A stretch of DNA of 64,000 bases from Oscillatoria nigro-viridis PCC 7112 (GCF_000317475.1 NC_019729.1:944501-1008500), one strand, 5' to 3'; positions 7,851-17,460 are shown, counted from the stretch's first letter. Numbers and translations: made by a program. Notes: generated by a model not told the origin, from the sequence alone.

Positions 7851-8996
7851 CTTTTATGAATTTAAGATTCTGAATTTATGAATGGATTTTAAGTTCGACC
7901 TGTTCAATAATTGGATAACAGGGTGCGATCGACCTGCATCGCTCAAAAACTCCTACCGCCTCCTGATATCTGGGTCATATCAAATCTGTTAGCATCGGCA
8001 TTATTGATATATCTCTTCTCGACCCCTGCGTAAATGGGCGTCAATTCGTTGTCCGGGGCGGCCCGATAAATTCTCTTTTTTTTACCGCAGATGAGGGCAG
8101 ATAAACACAGATTAACGCAGATGAATTAGATCGATTCTGGTTGCACGATCCGTGATTGTTGACTGTTGACTGGATTTTACGCCCGACGATGCTACTGGAT
8201 TTGATATCAATCTCGATCGCCTATGTTCTATGCCTAAATAGGTAGGTACAAATCAATATCGCATGGGGAGGGCGGGTGAGTTGCCAAGTTTACTTGCTTG
8301 TATCGCAGATCCGCTTACGGGCCCCTAATGGCGCACAGGGTATCAGAAACCGGGTTTTTAGCCGTTTGGTGCGTAAGTCACGGACTAGATATGTATGGAT
8401 ATTCCGGATTGGGCGATCGAGACTGCGTAAATTCATAATTCACTGTTCGCGGTAGTCCACTTTGGTAAATTGGCACAGCTACCAGTCTGATATCTAGGCA
8501 AAAACCTTTGCAAAATCGTTGCTTGGGGCTTTACCAGTGTCCTGTGCCAGTACCGGACTCGGAAAGTGGACTGGCGATCGCCCCAAAGATATTCGACTCC
8601 TGGCAAATTAGTAAGTGTAAAGCAAGTGAGTCACAACCCAATCAAAACATAAAAGCCAAAAATAAAACATCTTCACAGCAGCAGTAATGCGGAATCAGCC
8701 AATCTCTAATGTAGCTAACAACATCTACCCTTGAGGCAAATCCCACCAACTGCTCAACCACTAAATCCTTAATTCAATACCTCGGAATTACTGGATTTAG
8801 ACTCCCCGCAACCGCTTCTCAAATACCCTCAACATTGCAAAAATTATTTGCCTTTTATCCCGATAGAACGACGGAAGACAAGAACAATGAAATATCAAGG
8901 TAATCAATCAATGTACACGGAGAAAATGCAGCCTCTCAAATAGCATAAACAGACAATTACACATCCATATATTTTAACACCACAGGAGTAAATATC
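7851..8996. other. 1.1-kb gene-free region with dispersed repeat fragments
   Basis: No convincing reading frame on either strand. It contains a segment at about 8125-8215 (ATCGATTCTGGTTGCAC, then TTGTTGACTGTTGACTG, then TTTACGCCCG) that recurs at about 46325-46470 downstream of the ygiB-like gene. It also contains a CCGCAGATGAGGGCAGATAAAC-type motif. The last 60 bases before 8997 carry the leader of the NfeD-like gene. The rest has no recognised content. Confidence 0.6.
8968..8996 (+). promoter_or_regulatory. Leader/RBS of first NfeD-like gene
   Basis: TATATTTTAACAC followed by an A/C-rich link and AGGAG lies 7 bases before the ATG at 8997. The same block, TATATTTTAACACAAAAGGAGT, precedes the second copy at 9398, so the duplicated unit includes this control segment. 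TATATT may be part of a -10 element, but this is inference. Confidence 0.5.
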
Positions 8997-9284
8997 ATGT
9001 TCAACGTAGTAAAAGCTTTCGGCTCGATTTTCTCTACCCAAGGATACAGCACAGCTAACAATATGCTCATCAAAAATTACATCAATACCAATTTTAACTA
9101 CTTCAACGAAGAAGCAGTCGTCGATGAATCGATTTACCCGCATCAAACAGGTCGCGTCCGTTTCCAAGGTAGCTGGTGGCCCGCACGGTGCGATCGCCCA
9201 ATTACCCTCACACCCGGAGACACGGTTTATGTCATCGGCGTTGACAACATCACTCTGTTAGTTTCCCTCGCTCCAGCAGACTAA
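8997..9284 (+). CDS. Small NfeD-like (OB-fold) protein, copy 1
   Basis: 95 residues. The C-terminal half ([16 protein letters not shown]...[20 protein letters not shown]) matches the C-terminal OB-fold domain of NfeD proteins, which in full-length relatives sits behind membrane helices. Here there is no membrane domain. The N-terminal half ([14 protein letters not shown]...[26 protein letters not shown]) looks like a linker. A strong AGGAG site precedes the ATG. A near-identical paralogue follows 113 bases downstream. Function is unknown; NfeD proteins often partner SPFH/stomatin proteins, but none is encoded nearby. Confidence 0.75.
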   Translation: MFNVVKAFGSIFSTQGYSTANNMLIKNYINTNFNYFNEEAVVDESIYPHQTGRVRFQGSWWPARCDRPITLTPGDTVYVIGVDNITLLVSLAPAD

Positions 9285-9397
9285 ATCAGAGCATAAACCA
9301 CCTGGTAATCAATTTCAACCAGGAAATGCTACTTTTCAAAGACCACAAAATAGGCGATTAAACTTCGATATATTTTAACACAAAAGGAGTCTACAAA

Positions 9398-9685
9398 ATG
9401 TTTAACGTAGTAAAAGCTTTCGGTTCTATTTTTTCTACTCACACCTACAGCACAGAAAAGAATATGTTAATCGACAACTACATCAACACGAATTTTAACT
9501 ACTTCAACGAAGAAGCAGTGGTCGATGAATCGATTTACCCGAATCAAACAGGTCGCGTCCGCTTCCAAGGTAGCTGGTGGCCCGCACGGTGCGATCGCCA
9601 AATCACCCTCACACCTGGAGACACCGTTTATGTCATCGGCGTTGACAACATCACTCTGTTAGTTTCCTTGGCTCCTGCAGACTAA
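9398..9685 (+). CDS. Small NfeD-like (OB-fold) protein, copy 2
   Basis: 95 residues, nearly identical to the gene at 8997. Differences concentrate around residues 15-27 ([14 protein letters not shown] versus [14 protein letters not shown]), while the OB-fold half differs at only about two positions. It is a tandem duplicate that includes the leader. A strong hairpin terminator at 9714 follows, suggesting the two copies form one short transcription unit. Confidence 0.75.
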   Translation: MFNVVKAFGSIFSTHTYSTEKNMLIDNYINTNFNYFNEEAVVDESIYPNQTGRVRFQGSWWPARCDRQITLTPGDTVYVIGVDNITLLVSLAPAD

Positions 9686-9713
9686 ACTAGAAAGTAATCT
9701 CAACTTTTTCACG

Positions 9714-9765
9714 GTCAGAACCCCGACTTATTCAAGAAGTCGGGGTTCTGACTGTTCTGTTTTTT
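9714..9765 (+). terminator. Rho-independent terminator after the NfeD-like pair
   Basis: A perfect 16-bp stem, GTCAGAACCCCGACTT / AAGTCGGGGTTCTGAC, with a 7-base loop, is followed within 8 bases by a T-run (TTCTGTTTTTT). It lies 28 bases after the stop of the second NfeD-like gene and is well placed to end that transcript. The GAACCCCGACTT motif is also a common dispersed cyanobacterial palindrome. Confidence 0.8.
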
Positions 9766-9859
9766 AGTGGCAATTTGGCGATCGCTTCCACTCCACACCT
9801 GACGCAAGACAGCAATATCTGCCTCTGTTTATTTGCCAGTAGAAATATGGCAGATCGCG

Positions 9860-11021
9860 CTACAATAAAATGGCATTTTTGAGAGCTTGTTTGTTGAGGC
9901 GATCGCCGAGTTGAGATTCGCTACTTTCTCGGGTGACTGCTGCTTTTTCTGATGGCTTAGCGGGCGGTAGCGGTTCGAGCAGTTGGGCTTGAGCTTCCTG
10001 AATTGAAGGGTAATTTTCAGCCCAGGATGAAATCGCTTCTGAAAGGACATCGATGTCATCGGATAAGGGTTCAATTAGCTGCGCTAGTTCGGTTAATTGT
10101 TCGGCCCCGAAGAGCGATCGCTGCTGAGTTAATAGTTCGATAAACGAGTCGATATTTTGTTCGGAGAGTGACATCGATTCCCGTTGGATTTTGTTAATTG
10201 TTTGCCGAACAAATTCGAGAGACAAATCTAATAACTGCGCGATCGTCTCTAAATTTATCCCCAACCCGATCGTGCGACGAATGGCTTCTAACTTCGCCTG
10301 CCGCTCACCTTCTTGCTTACCTTGTTCGAGTCCTTCTTCTAAGCCTTCTTGCTTGACTTCCTGGTAAAATCGAGTTTGTCTGAGTTCGCTTAAATTCAAC
10401 ATGGCGGCAATTTCCTCGCGGCTTTTCTGGGGGAGTTTGTAGACGATAATTGTTTCGATGAGGTTAATTAAATCGCGTAGAACGGTTGGATCGGACAACT
10501 GTTGTCGGGCCATTGCGATCGACTGCCGTGCTTGTTCTGCTGCTGTCTCTGCTGGCTCGATTACCAGTTTAACAACTTTCACTCCGAGCGATCGATCTGC
10601 GGTTTCTGGCAATTCATCGAGGTAAATCCGTGGAGGGATAAAAAAGCTCCGAATTCTCATCACCAGCCCCTGGATTTATCAGTGGGGTCGATTCTTCAAT
10701 TCTTCAATTCTAAAATCTAAAATCTAAAATCTAAAATCTAAAATTGAGTGGTTTGTATTGTCGCAGATAGAGAAAGAGTTCGCCAAAGATGCGGTAGTAC
10801 AAGTCGGCATCGGGTTGAAACTGAACTTCAGCTAAGTAAAATGGTTTTTCGGGTTCTTCGGTTTTGGGGAGAAATAACCCGTCGATGCGGAATGCGAGTT
10901 GTTTGATTTCGCGGGAGGTGAATTCATAGGCGGCGGCTTCGTCTGGGGAACGATCTATCAGTTCAAAGAAGAAGCTGGGAAATTCCTGAAACAGGCTGTA
11001 GAAAATGGTGTCTGTTTTCAT
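9860..11021 (-). pseudogene. DUF2887/Rpn-type nuclease gene, broken
   Basis: The 5' part (11021-10731) encodes a typical start, MKTDTIFYSLFQEFPSFFFEL, and the PD-(D/E)XK-type segment FRIDGLFLP...FYLAEVQF, up to LRQYKPLNF. The reading frame then runs into ATTTTAGATTTTAG repeats and stops. The 3' part (10663-9860) resumes with RIYLDELPETADRSLGVKVVKLV and continues through a K/E-rich coil and a helix-turn-helix-like segment (LETIAQLLDLSLEFVRQ). Between them an SIDPTDKS-like piece survives in another frame. Roughly ten residues appear replaced by the repeat and there is also a frameshift. Members of this family are PD-(D/E)XK nuclease-like, transposase-derived proteins. Confidence 0.78.
10702..10744. 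repeat. ATTTTAG short tandem repeat inside a broken gene
   Basis: Four tandem copies of the 10-base unit TAAAATCTAA (plus-strand reading), adjacent to a doubled CAATTCTT motif, lie exactly where the DUF2887/Rpn coding frame breaks. The same unit is dispersed in spacers elsewhere in the window, so it probably arrived by insertion or expansion. Confidence 0.8.
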
Positions 11022-11187
11022 GAGTTGTCGATGCGAATCGAAGATGGGTACTATACCATGCCAAGATTGGTAAATGCGATCGCTCGATAGTTTGAGTAGC
11101 GATCGCATCCACTCATTTTTCAGATTTTCGCTTGTCGATTTCGGCGATCGGCAACGACACTTTTTTGTCAATCTCCTCGTTTAGCAT

Positions 11188-11358
11188 TTAGCTTTTATCT
11201 ATTTGACTCTCCTCATCTTTCTGCAACGCAGCCAAGATTTGAAAGCACAGCCGAAGTAGAAACAGCAGAAATCCTGCTTGGGGATTGAGCCAGGTGGCAA
11301 CACCCACTACGGTAAACTCGATTACTTTGAGCCATTTCTTTTTGTTGGATTTAGACAT
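11188..11358 (-). CDS. Small 56-residue hydrophobic protein
   Basis: A short gene reading MSKSNKKKWLKVIEFTVVGV, then a hydrophobic stretch, to TAA. It has a basic N-terminus, one or two hydrophobic segments (about residues 12-46) and an acidic-basic tail. A good ribosome binding site (AAAGGTGA) lies 6 bases before the ATG at 11358. It is probably a small membrane protein. No family is recognised. Confidence 0.55.
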   Translation of the reverse strand: MSKSNKKKWLKVIEFTVVGVATWLNPQAGFLLFLLRLCFQILAALQKDEESQIDKS

Positions 11359-11375
11359 TAGAATCACCTTTTTTT

Positions 11376-11510
11376 AATGCTTAAATCCATTGGAACAATG
11401 AGAATTGAGAGTTATTTAAACTGACTTGACTGACTTAGGTTGATTTAACCTGACTTAGACTGGCTTCGGGCAAAAAAAGTAGCTAAACTATCTGTGTACC
11501 CTTTGCTCGT
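11376..11510. other. Spacer with degenerate GACTTAG-type repeats
   Basis: Between the small membrane protein (minus strand) and the HTH fragment (plus strand), the sequence CTGACTTGACTGACTTAGG...CCTGACTTAGACTGG repeats an ACTGACTT-like word four times. It may be a divergent promoter region with operator-like direct repeats. No protein partner can be named. Confidence 0.35.
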
Positions 11511-11519
11511 TTGCTCCTA

Positions 11520-11753
11520 ATGCCCTTTCCTCATGACTTCTTGACCGAAATCGCTCGCACGAAAAAGCTGACTGACCTAGAGATAGCTGTTTTTTTGCTG
11601 CTATTTGGTCAAGATAAAAATAAGGTGCAAATTGCCAATGAGCTTGATATAGCTGAAACCGTGATACATTACTATTACCGATCGCCGAAATCGAAAAACG
11701 CAAACAGGAAAAAGCAGAGTAGGCCAATTGGCTATAAATCCTGTCTTATCTAA
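11520..11753 (+). pseudogene. Truncated HTH-domain fragment
   Basis: The first about 45 residues (MPFPHDFLTEIARTKKLTDLE...FGQDKNKVQIANELDIAETVI) match the N-terminal helix-turn-helix found in many large cyanobacterial regulatory or repeat proteins. After that the frame becomes basic and unlike the family, and it stops at 11753. In the next frame a different tail (LPIAEIEKRKQEKAE, stop) is visible, which looks like the end of another protein. The piece is therefore probably a scar joining two gene fragments. Confidence 0.5.
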
Positions 11754-11834
11754 TTTCGGCAGGGTTTATTTCAATAAACCGTGCCTTGAGTATGCTTAAA
11801 TAAGTTGAGACACCTACTAACCAGATTTAAACCA

Positions 11835-12713
11835 GTGAACTTTCAATCAGTCATTGCCACCTTAAACAAATTCTGGAGCGATCGAGGATGCCTGATCGCC
11901 CAATCCTACGACACAGAAAAAGGGGCAGGAACCATGAATCCCCACACCTTTCTCAGAGCAATCGGCCCCGAACCTTGGTCAGTCGCCTACATCGAACCCT
12001 GTCGCCGCCCCACCGACGGACGCTACGGTGAAAATCCCAACCGCTTCCAACATTACTATCAATATCAAGTTTTAATTAAACCCTCTCCTCCCAACATTCA
12101 AGACATCTATTTAGACTCCCTCAGAGCATTAGGAATTCGCCCAGAAGACCACGACATTCGTTTCGTAGAAGACAACTGGGAATCGCCCACCCTCGGAGCT
12201 TGGGGCGTCGGCTGGGAAGTCTGGCTCGACGGCATGGAAATCACCCAATTTACCTACTTTCAACAGTGCGGTAGCATTGACTGTCGCCCCGTATCCATTG
12301 AAATTACCTACGGACTAGAACGCCTAGCAATGTATCTCCAAGAAGTCGATGCCATGACGAAAATTCAGTGGAAAGATGGCATAACTTACGGCGACGTTCA
12401 CCTGCAAGGAGAAATAGAACAGTGTACTTATAACTTTGAAGCTTCCAATCCAGAATTGCTGTTGACTTTATTTGGATTGTACGAGCAAGAAGCCGAACAA
12501 TTGACAAAAAAAGGATTGGTTTTGCCTAGTCTTGATTATGTGTTAAAATGTTCTCACACTTTCAATTTGCTAGACGCTAGAGGTGTGATTTCGGTAACGG
12601 AAAGAACCCGCTACATTACCAAAATTCGCAATTTGGCGCGGCGAGTTGCTCAGCTTTATTTGGAACAGCGCGAAAAGCTGGGTTTTCCTTTAGAAAAAGC
12701 TGTAAAAGTTTGA
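11835..12713 (+). CDS. glyQ: Glycyl-tRNA synthetase alpha subunit
   Basis: The class II synthetase alpha chain, which with the beta chain (GlyS, not in this window) charges tRNA-Gly. The sequence is the canonical bacterial form: [13 protein letters not shown] at the N-terminus, motif 2-like [17 protein letters not shown] and [15 protein letters not shown], and motif 3-like [12 protein letters not shown]. The GTG at 11835 is chosen because the conserved N-terminus begins MNFQ-; an in-frame upstream TTG at 11805 adds ten non-conserved residues. Length of 292 residues matches the family. It is followed by a repeat array rather than an operon partner. Confidence 0.95.
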   Translation: MNFQSVIATLNKFWSDRGCLIAQSYDTEKGAGTMNPHTFLRAIGPEPWSVAYIEPCRRPTDGRYGENPNRFQHYYQYQVLIKPSPPNIQDIYLDSLRALGIRPEDHDIRFVEDNWESPTLGAWGVGWEVWLDGMEITQFTYFQQCGSIDCRPVSIEITYGLERLAMYLQEVDAMTKIQWKDGITYGDVHLQGEIEQCTYNFEASNPELLLTLFGLYEQEAEQLTKKGLVLPSLDYVLKCSHTFNLLDARGVISVTERTRYITKIRNLARRVAQLYLEQREKLGFPLEKAVKV

Positions 12714-12720
12714 GTTTGAG

Positions 12721-13088
12721 GTGGATTGTGGGGCGGGCATCTTGCCTGCAGTTGGATTGTGGGGCGGGCATCTTGCCTGCCTTAAGAACGGGCAAGATGC
12801 CCGTTCCACAAAGAGTGAGTTAAATTGGGGAGCGGGCATCTTGCCTGCTTCAAGAACGGGCAAGATGCCCGTTCCACAAAGAGTGAGTTGGATTGGGGAG
12901 GGGGCATCTTGCCTGCTTCAAGAACGGGCAAGATGCCCGTTCCACAAAGAGTGAGTTGGATTGGGGAGGGGGCATCTTGCCTGCCTTAAGAACGGGCAAG
13001 ATGTCAGTTCCATAAAGAGTGAGTTGGATTGGGGAGTGGGCATCTTGTCTGCCTCAAGAACGGGCTCTGGGGCCCGTTCCACGAAGGT
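12721..13088. repeat. 68-bp tandem array of palindromic GGGCATCTTGCC elements
   Basis: Five units with an exact 68-bp period (the GGGCAT core begins at 12766, 12834, 12902, 12970 and 13038), plus a partial unit at 12735. Each contains the inverted pair GGGCATCTTGCCTGC / GCAAGATGCCCGTTCC around a short AAGAACGG loop, so each can fold as a hairpin. The last unit is diverged in one arm. The array lies between glyQ and the ABC ATPase gene. A frame runs through part of it but reads only repeat sequence. Confidence 0.92.
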
Positions 13089-13107
13089 CATATTTTTAAT
13101 TAATTAA

Positions 13108-13875
13108 ATGCCTAATTATTCGGAAAATAATACAGAAACAAATCCTCAACTGCGAATTGACAGTGTTAGTTTAAAAACACCGATCGCCTCAAGTTATTTG
13201 TTGGAAAATATATCATTTCAGGTACACAAGGGATCTCGCGTGGCAATTGTTGGCCCTTCAGGTGCCGGCAAAACAACGCTGTTGCGGCTGCTAAATCGGC
13301 TCAGCAGTCCCACCAGCGGCTCGATTTATCTGGAAAATACAGAATATCGGCAAATACCTGCGATCGAACTCCGCAAACAAATCACCCTCATCCTGCAAGA
13401 ATCCAAGCTTTTGGGAATGTCGGTGCGAGAAGCATTGGCTTATCCTTTGAAGCTGCGGGGGGTGACTGCATCAAACATTGCTGAGAGAATTAGCGGGGCG
13501 ATCGAACAACTGCACATACCCCAAGAATGGCTCGATCGCACCGAATTGCAGCTTTCCACAGGCCAAAAACAGCTCGTGGCGATCGCCCGCGGCATCATCC
13601 TGCAACCAAAAATCTTGCTTTTAGACGAGCCAACATCCGCCCTAGACGCAGGAAAAGCCGCCCACCTTTTGCAAGTATTGACACAGCTAACAAACGGCCA
13701 AACCACCATTGTAATGGTAAACCATCAATTAGAATTAGCCGAGCAATTCAGCACGCGAATTCTGCATTTACAGCGCGGAAAGCTCATCGAAGACTCGCCC
13801 TCCCATCAAATAAATTGGGCGCAACTGCGGCAAAATTTAATCCAAGCAGAAGCAGAAGCCCAACAAGAATGGTGA
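13108..13875 (+). CDS. ABC transporter ATP-binding protein
   Basis: 255 residues with the complete ABC ATPase set: Walker A GPSGAGKTT near residue 51, Q-loop LILQES, signature LSTGQKQ near 151, Walker B ILLLDEPTSALD near 171-182, and an H-loop VNHQ. Overall it resembles the YbbL/FetA-like ATPases that pair with a separate membrane protein, but no permease gene is adjacent, so the substrate is not determined. The ATG follows a TTAATTAATTAA stretch. Confidence 0.82.
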   Translation: MPNYSENNTETNPQLRIDSVSLKTPIASSYLLENISFQVHKGSRVAIVGPSGAGKTTLLRLLNRLSSPTSGSIYLENTEYRQIPAIELRKQITLILQESKLLGMSVREALAYPLKLRGVTASNIAERISGAIEQLHIPQEWLDRTELQLSTGQKQLVAIARGIILQPKILLLDEPTSALDAGKAAHLLQVLTQLTNGQTTIVMVNHQLELAEQFSTRILHLQRGKLIEDSPSHQINWAQLRQNLIQAEAEAQQEW

Positions 13876-13981
13876 ACAAGCTAAAAAACATTTAGTGTGC
13901 ATTTTAAAAACTATTAAAATTCTTGTGGGGTGGGCAGGAGAGCCCGCCCCAAAGATTCAGCGCACTCCCCGCCCTACAGAA

Positions 13982-15559
13982 TCAATGAGCTCCGCCAGCA
14001 CCCGCGCCCGCTTTCACCTTTTTAAAACCCAAAATAGCAATCCCGCTTAACAGCAAAGCAATTCCCACAAAGTAAAAACAATCATTAAAAGCCATTACAT
14101 AAGCTTCACGGCGGACAAGATTATCAATTGCTTTAATAGCCTGGTCTTTTGCCACGCTTAAATCAGCACCGCGACTCACAAAATACTGAGTCATTTGATT
14201 AATTCGCTCCTGCGTTGCCGGATTGTACAAAGAAACAGATTCCCCCAATCGATTCGAGTGAAATTGCTGGCGTTGTGTCACCAAAGTTGCTAGCGCCGCA
14301 ATCCCCATCGAACCTCCCATATTTCGCATCATATTAAACAAACCAGAAGCCGAACCAGCCTCGTGTTTCTCCATACCAGCAGTCGCAATAGTTGACAGCG
14401 GCACCATAATTAAAGGCTGTCCCAATGCCCTTACTAATTGCGACCAACGCAACTGATCGATACCCGTCTCGTGAGTCATGCTGGCATTCATAAAACAACT
14501 CACCGCAAACAAACTCACACCGATACCAATCAGCAGCCGGATATCGATTCGCTGCATCAATTTCGGCACCATCGGTACGATGAATAACTGCGGCACCCCA
14601 GCCCACATAATCACTTCGCCAATTTGCATGGCATTGTACTGCTGAATCTGACCTAAATACAGGGGCAAAATGTACACCGAACCGTACAATCCCACCCCCA
14701 AGGAAATATTCACAATACTAGCTAAACCGAAATTGCGGCGAGTTAGCAAGCGCAAGTTAATAAACGGTCGTTTGCGAGTTAGTTCAATCCAGAAAAAAGC
14801 GCTGAGAAATATTGCTGCAATTATGCTTAAACGCACAATAAAATCAGAACTAAACCAGTCCTTGCGGCTTCCTTCTTCTAAGACGACTTGCAGGGAACCC
14901 AAGCCGATCGCCATCGAGATAATTCCCCACCAGTCGCCCTCTTTTAGCAGTTCGATTTTCAGCGGTGCGGGGGCGACGGCGTACCACACAGCAGCTAGCA
15001 GCAGCAGCCCTGGAATTAAATTTAAATAAAAGACATATTGCCAGCCGTAATTCTCAGTCAGCCACCCTCCCAATGTCGGCCCGATGGATGGTGCAAAAGT
15101 AGCTGTCAGTGCAAACATCGCCATGCCAACTGGCTGTTTTTTCGGGGGCAAATTTGTCAGCAAAAATGTAAAAGACATCGGAATTAAAATGCCGCCAGTC
15201 AATCCCTGCAAAGCCCGAAATATAATCATTGAATTCAAATTCCACGCCCAAGCGCAGCACATGGAAAAGAATACAAAGAAAGCGGCATTTACCAAGATGT
15301 AGCGACGGACTGAAAACACCTGCGACAGCCAACCAGTCAGCGGAATTACGACAATTTCTGCGACTAGGTACGCGGTGGAAATCCAAGAGCCTTCTTCTAA
15401 GGTTGCGCCTAAAGCTGCTTGAATATCTTTAAGAGATGCGTTGGTGATTTGGATGTCCAAAACTGCCATGAAAGCGCCGAGAATTGTTCCCATGACGCCG
15501 ATCCAGGTTTTTAAGGGAACGCGATCGCTCTGCTGTGGAATTGCACTTGTATTTGCCAT
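13982..15559 (-). CDS. MFS drug transporter, DHA2 (EmrB/QacA) family
   Basis: 525 residues with about 14 predicted membrane helices, the DHA2 length. Motif-like segments include LDIQITNASLKDIQAALG after helix 1 (the D-x-T/I-I-V-N-V-A-L-P equivalent), ISTAYLVAEIVVIPLTGWLS, RALQGLTGGILIPMS and GPTLGGWLTENYGWQYVFYLNL (motif C region). These are proton-driven exporters of drugs or metabolites in the inner membrane. No EmrA-type membrane fusion gene is adjacent. The N-terminus is at MANTSAIPQQ. Confidence 0.9.
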   Translation of the reverse strand: MANTSAIPQQSDRVPLKTWIGVMGTILGAFMAVLDIQITNASLKDIQAALGATLEEGSWISTAYLVAEIVVIPLTGWLSQVFSVRRYILVNAAFFVFFSMCCAWAWNLNSMIIFRALQGLTGGILIPMSFTFLLTNLPPKKQPVGMAMFALTATFAPSIGPTLGGWLTENYGWQYVFYLNLIPGLLLLAAVWYAVAPAPLKIELLKEGDWWGIISMAIGLGSLQVVLEEGSRKDWFSSDFIVRLSIIAAIFLSAFFWIELTRKRPFINLRLLTRRNFGLASIVNISLGVGLYGSVYILPLYLGQIQQYNAMQIGEVIMWAGVPQLFIVPMVPKLMQRIDIRLLIGIGVSLFAVSCFMNASMTHETGIDQLRWSQLVRALGQPLIMVPLSTIATAGMEKHEAGSASGLFNMMRNMGGSMGIAALATLVTQRQQFHSNRLGESVSLYNPATQERINQMTQYFVSRGADLSVAKDQAIKAIDNLVRREAYVMAFNDCFYFVGIALLLSGIAILGFKKVKAGAGAGGAH

Positions 15560-15899
15560 TGGTTTAACCTCTGGTTGCGTAATTAATTTGGATTTTTTAA
15601 CCGCAGAGAGCGCAGAGGGCGCAGAGAAAGAGAAGAGATAAAGGGAGAACTTTACAAATTGTTGAGGATTGTTAGAGATACAGTCATTCGATTTTAGATT
15701 TTAGATTTTAGATTTTGGATTTTGGATTTTGGAGGCGACCCCACGGATAAATTTGGGGGATGCAAGGATTTTAGATTTGAGATGCTTTCGATTGATTCTA
15801 CGGATCGATCGCGTGGCGGGTACCATCAAGAAATTTTTGTCAGATATTAGCTTTGGGAATGTTGTTTAATGTTGGCATTTGTGCCGATCCGCTAAATCG
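15560..15899. other. Spacer with dispersed repeats between two MFS genes
   Basis: Contains ACCGCAGAGAGCGCAGAGGGCGCAG (15600-15625), a type of CGCAGAG repeat also present inverted near 48765-48795, and an ATTTTAG/ATTTTGG short repeat at about 15691-15735. No gene is supported. The promoter of the DHA2 gene should lie at its right-hand side of 15559. Confidence 0.55.
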
Positions 15900-17171
15900 C
15901 TAGTGCGAAATTAAACCCATTTTTTGATACAGTGGTCGGACTATGTTTTTTAAAGCTGGCAACTGTTTGGTAAAAACTACCGAGCCTAAAACACAAATTA
16001 TACCTCCAATGATGACTGTATTGGGAGCGCCGATATAATTTGCCAATCCGCCGGCAACTAAATTCCCAAACGGTGTCACTCCAAAAAATGCCATCGTGTA
16101 TATGCTCATCACTCTTCCGCGTTTGTCGTCTTCCACAATTGTTTGCAAAAATGTGTTTCCTCCTGCAAATTGCAAAATGAAACCAAACCCCACAAACAAC
16201 ATCATGATTAATGACAGCCACAAGACGCGGGACACACCAAAACCTATCAGTCCAAATCCCATAATTGCCGGTGAAATCGCAATCCATTTGCCGAGGCCAA
16301 CTACACTTTTGCGCGAAATCAAATAAATCGCCCCCCCAAAGGCTCCGACTCCCGAAGCAGCCATCAAGAAGCCTAGGGCTTCTGGGCCGCCGTGCAGGAT
16401 TTTGGTGGCAAAAATTGGGACTAATACTGTGTGCGACATTCCGGCAAAACTGACTAATGCTAATAGCAGTAAAATTGCTCGAATCGGGGGAAACCCGAAG
16501 GCATAAACGAATCCTTCTTTTAATCTTTGTAAGGGTTTGGTATTAGTTGCTGCAATTTTACGGGCTTTGATTTGCATCGCTAATAAGCCTGCAATTACAG
16601 CGATGTAGCTGAGTCCGTCAATGAGAAAGCAATAACTTGCGCCGACTGTAGCTATCAGCAAACCTGCCATTGCTGGGCCGATTAATCGGGCCCCGTTGAA
16701 CATGGAAGCGTTGAGGGCGATCGCATTTGCTAAATCTTCTTTCTTTTCCACGAGTTCGGGTACAAAAGCTTGCCGTGCCGGGGCGTCAAAGGCGTTAATT
16801 GCGCCTTGGAAGAAACTCAGTACCAGGATCTGCCAAATGTTAACGACTCCTGTTAGCGCTAAAAATGCTAGCGCTAAGGATTGAACCATTGCTAATATTT
16901 GAGTGGCAATTATGACTCGGTGGCGGTTCCAGCGATCGATTAAAACTCCTGCAAAAGGCAGTAAAATTAATGTGGGGATTTGACTTGTAAATCCCACTAC
17001 GCCGAGCATCCAAGGTGAATCGCTCAAATTGTAGACCAGCCAAACAGTAGCGACTTGCGTCATCCAATTGCCAATCAGGGAGATGCCTTGTCCTGCAAAA
17101 AACAGGCGATAATTTCTCGATCGCAGCGCTGGAGGAATTTGTATAGTTTTGATTTTTGCTAGTAGATTCAT
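15900..17171 (-). CDS. MFS transporter, DHA3-like (EntS-type)
   Basis: 423 residues with about 12 membrane helices. N-terminal FRSRNYRLFFAGQ-like sequence (RSRNYRLFFAGQGISLIGNWM), then RWNRHRVIIATQ in the helix 2-3 loop and FDAPARQAFVPELV, are typical of the MFS_3/EntS-like group. Such proteins export siderophores, lipids or drugs; the substrate here is unknown. It is transcribed in the same direction as the DHA2 gene but separated by 340 bases. Confidence 0.88.
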   Translation of the reverse strand: MNLLAKIKTIQIPPALRSRNYRLFFAGQGISLIGNWMTQVATVWLVYNLSDSPWMLGVVGFTSQIPTLILLPFAGVLIDRWNRHRVIIATQILAMVQSLALAFLALTGVVNIWQILVLSFFQGAINAFDAPARQAFVPELVEKKEDLANAIALNASMFNGARLIGPAMAGLLIATVGASYCFLIDGLSYIAVIAGLLAMQIKARKIAATNTKPLQRLKEGFVYAFGFPPIRAILLLLALVSFAGMSHTVLVPIFATKILHGGPEALGFLMAASGVGAFGGAIYLISRKSVVGLGKWIAISPAIMGFGLIGFGVSRVLWLSLIMMLFVGFGFILQFAGGNTFLQTIVEDDKRGRVMSIYTMAFFGVTPFGNLVAGGLANYIGAPNTVIIGGIICVLGSVVFTKQLPALKNIVRPLYQKMGLISH

Positions 17172-17460
17172 GCGAGAGTACGGCTAGAGCAATCCTATTT
17201 GATTTGTAAACATTTTTTAGGGGTAGCGCCCTTGGGCCTACCCCTAATTAGCGAAGGGCAACCATCGGGAGACTGCCCCTAGACTCATTATTACGAATCA
17301 TTGAGAATTGCGATATGAGCCGAAGGTTCTATTTTACAACTCCCGAAAACCCGGATTTGAGTATTGTTAAATTTTCCCACCCAGGAAAAAGATCGCCACA
17401 GTTAAATTTTTCTGTCGCGATCGCTTGACTAACGAGAAATTCCTTCCCCGAACTCTTCCC

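Noticed and set aside
9714..9765. Regulatory RNA gene at the strong hairpin
   Set aside because: A single perfect stem with a T-run directly behind two genes is simply explained as a terminator.
12721..12954. A 77-residue reading frame through the repeat array
   Set aside because: It consists only of translated repeats (GAGILPA.../KMPVPQ) and has no independent evidence of being a gene.
12721..13088. CRISPR-like array (regular 68-bp period)
   Set aside because: The whole unit repeats, including the parts between the palindromes; there are no unique spacers, so it is a tandem repeat, not CRISPR.
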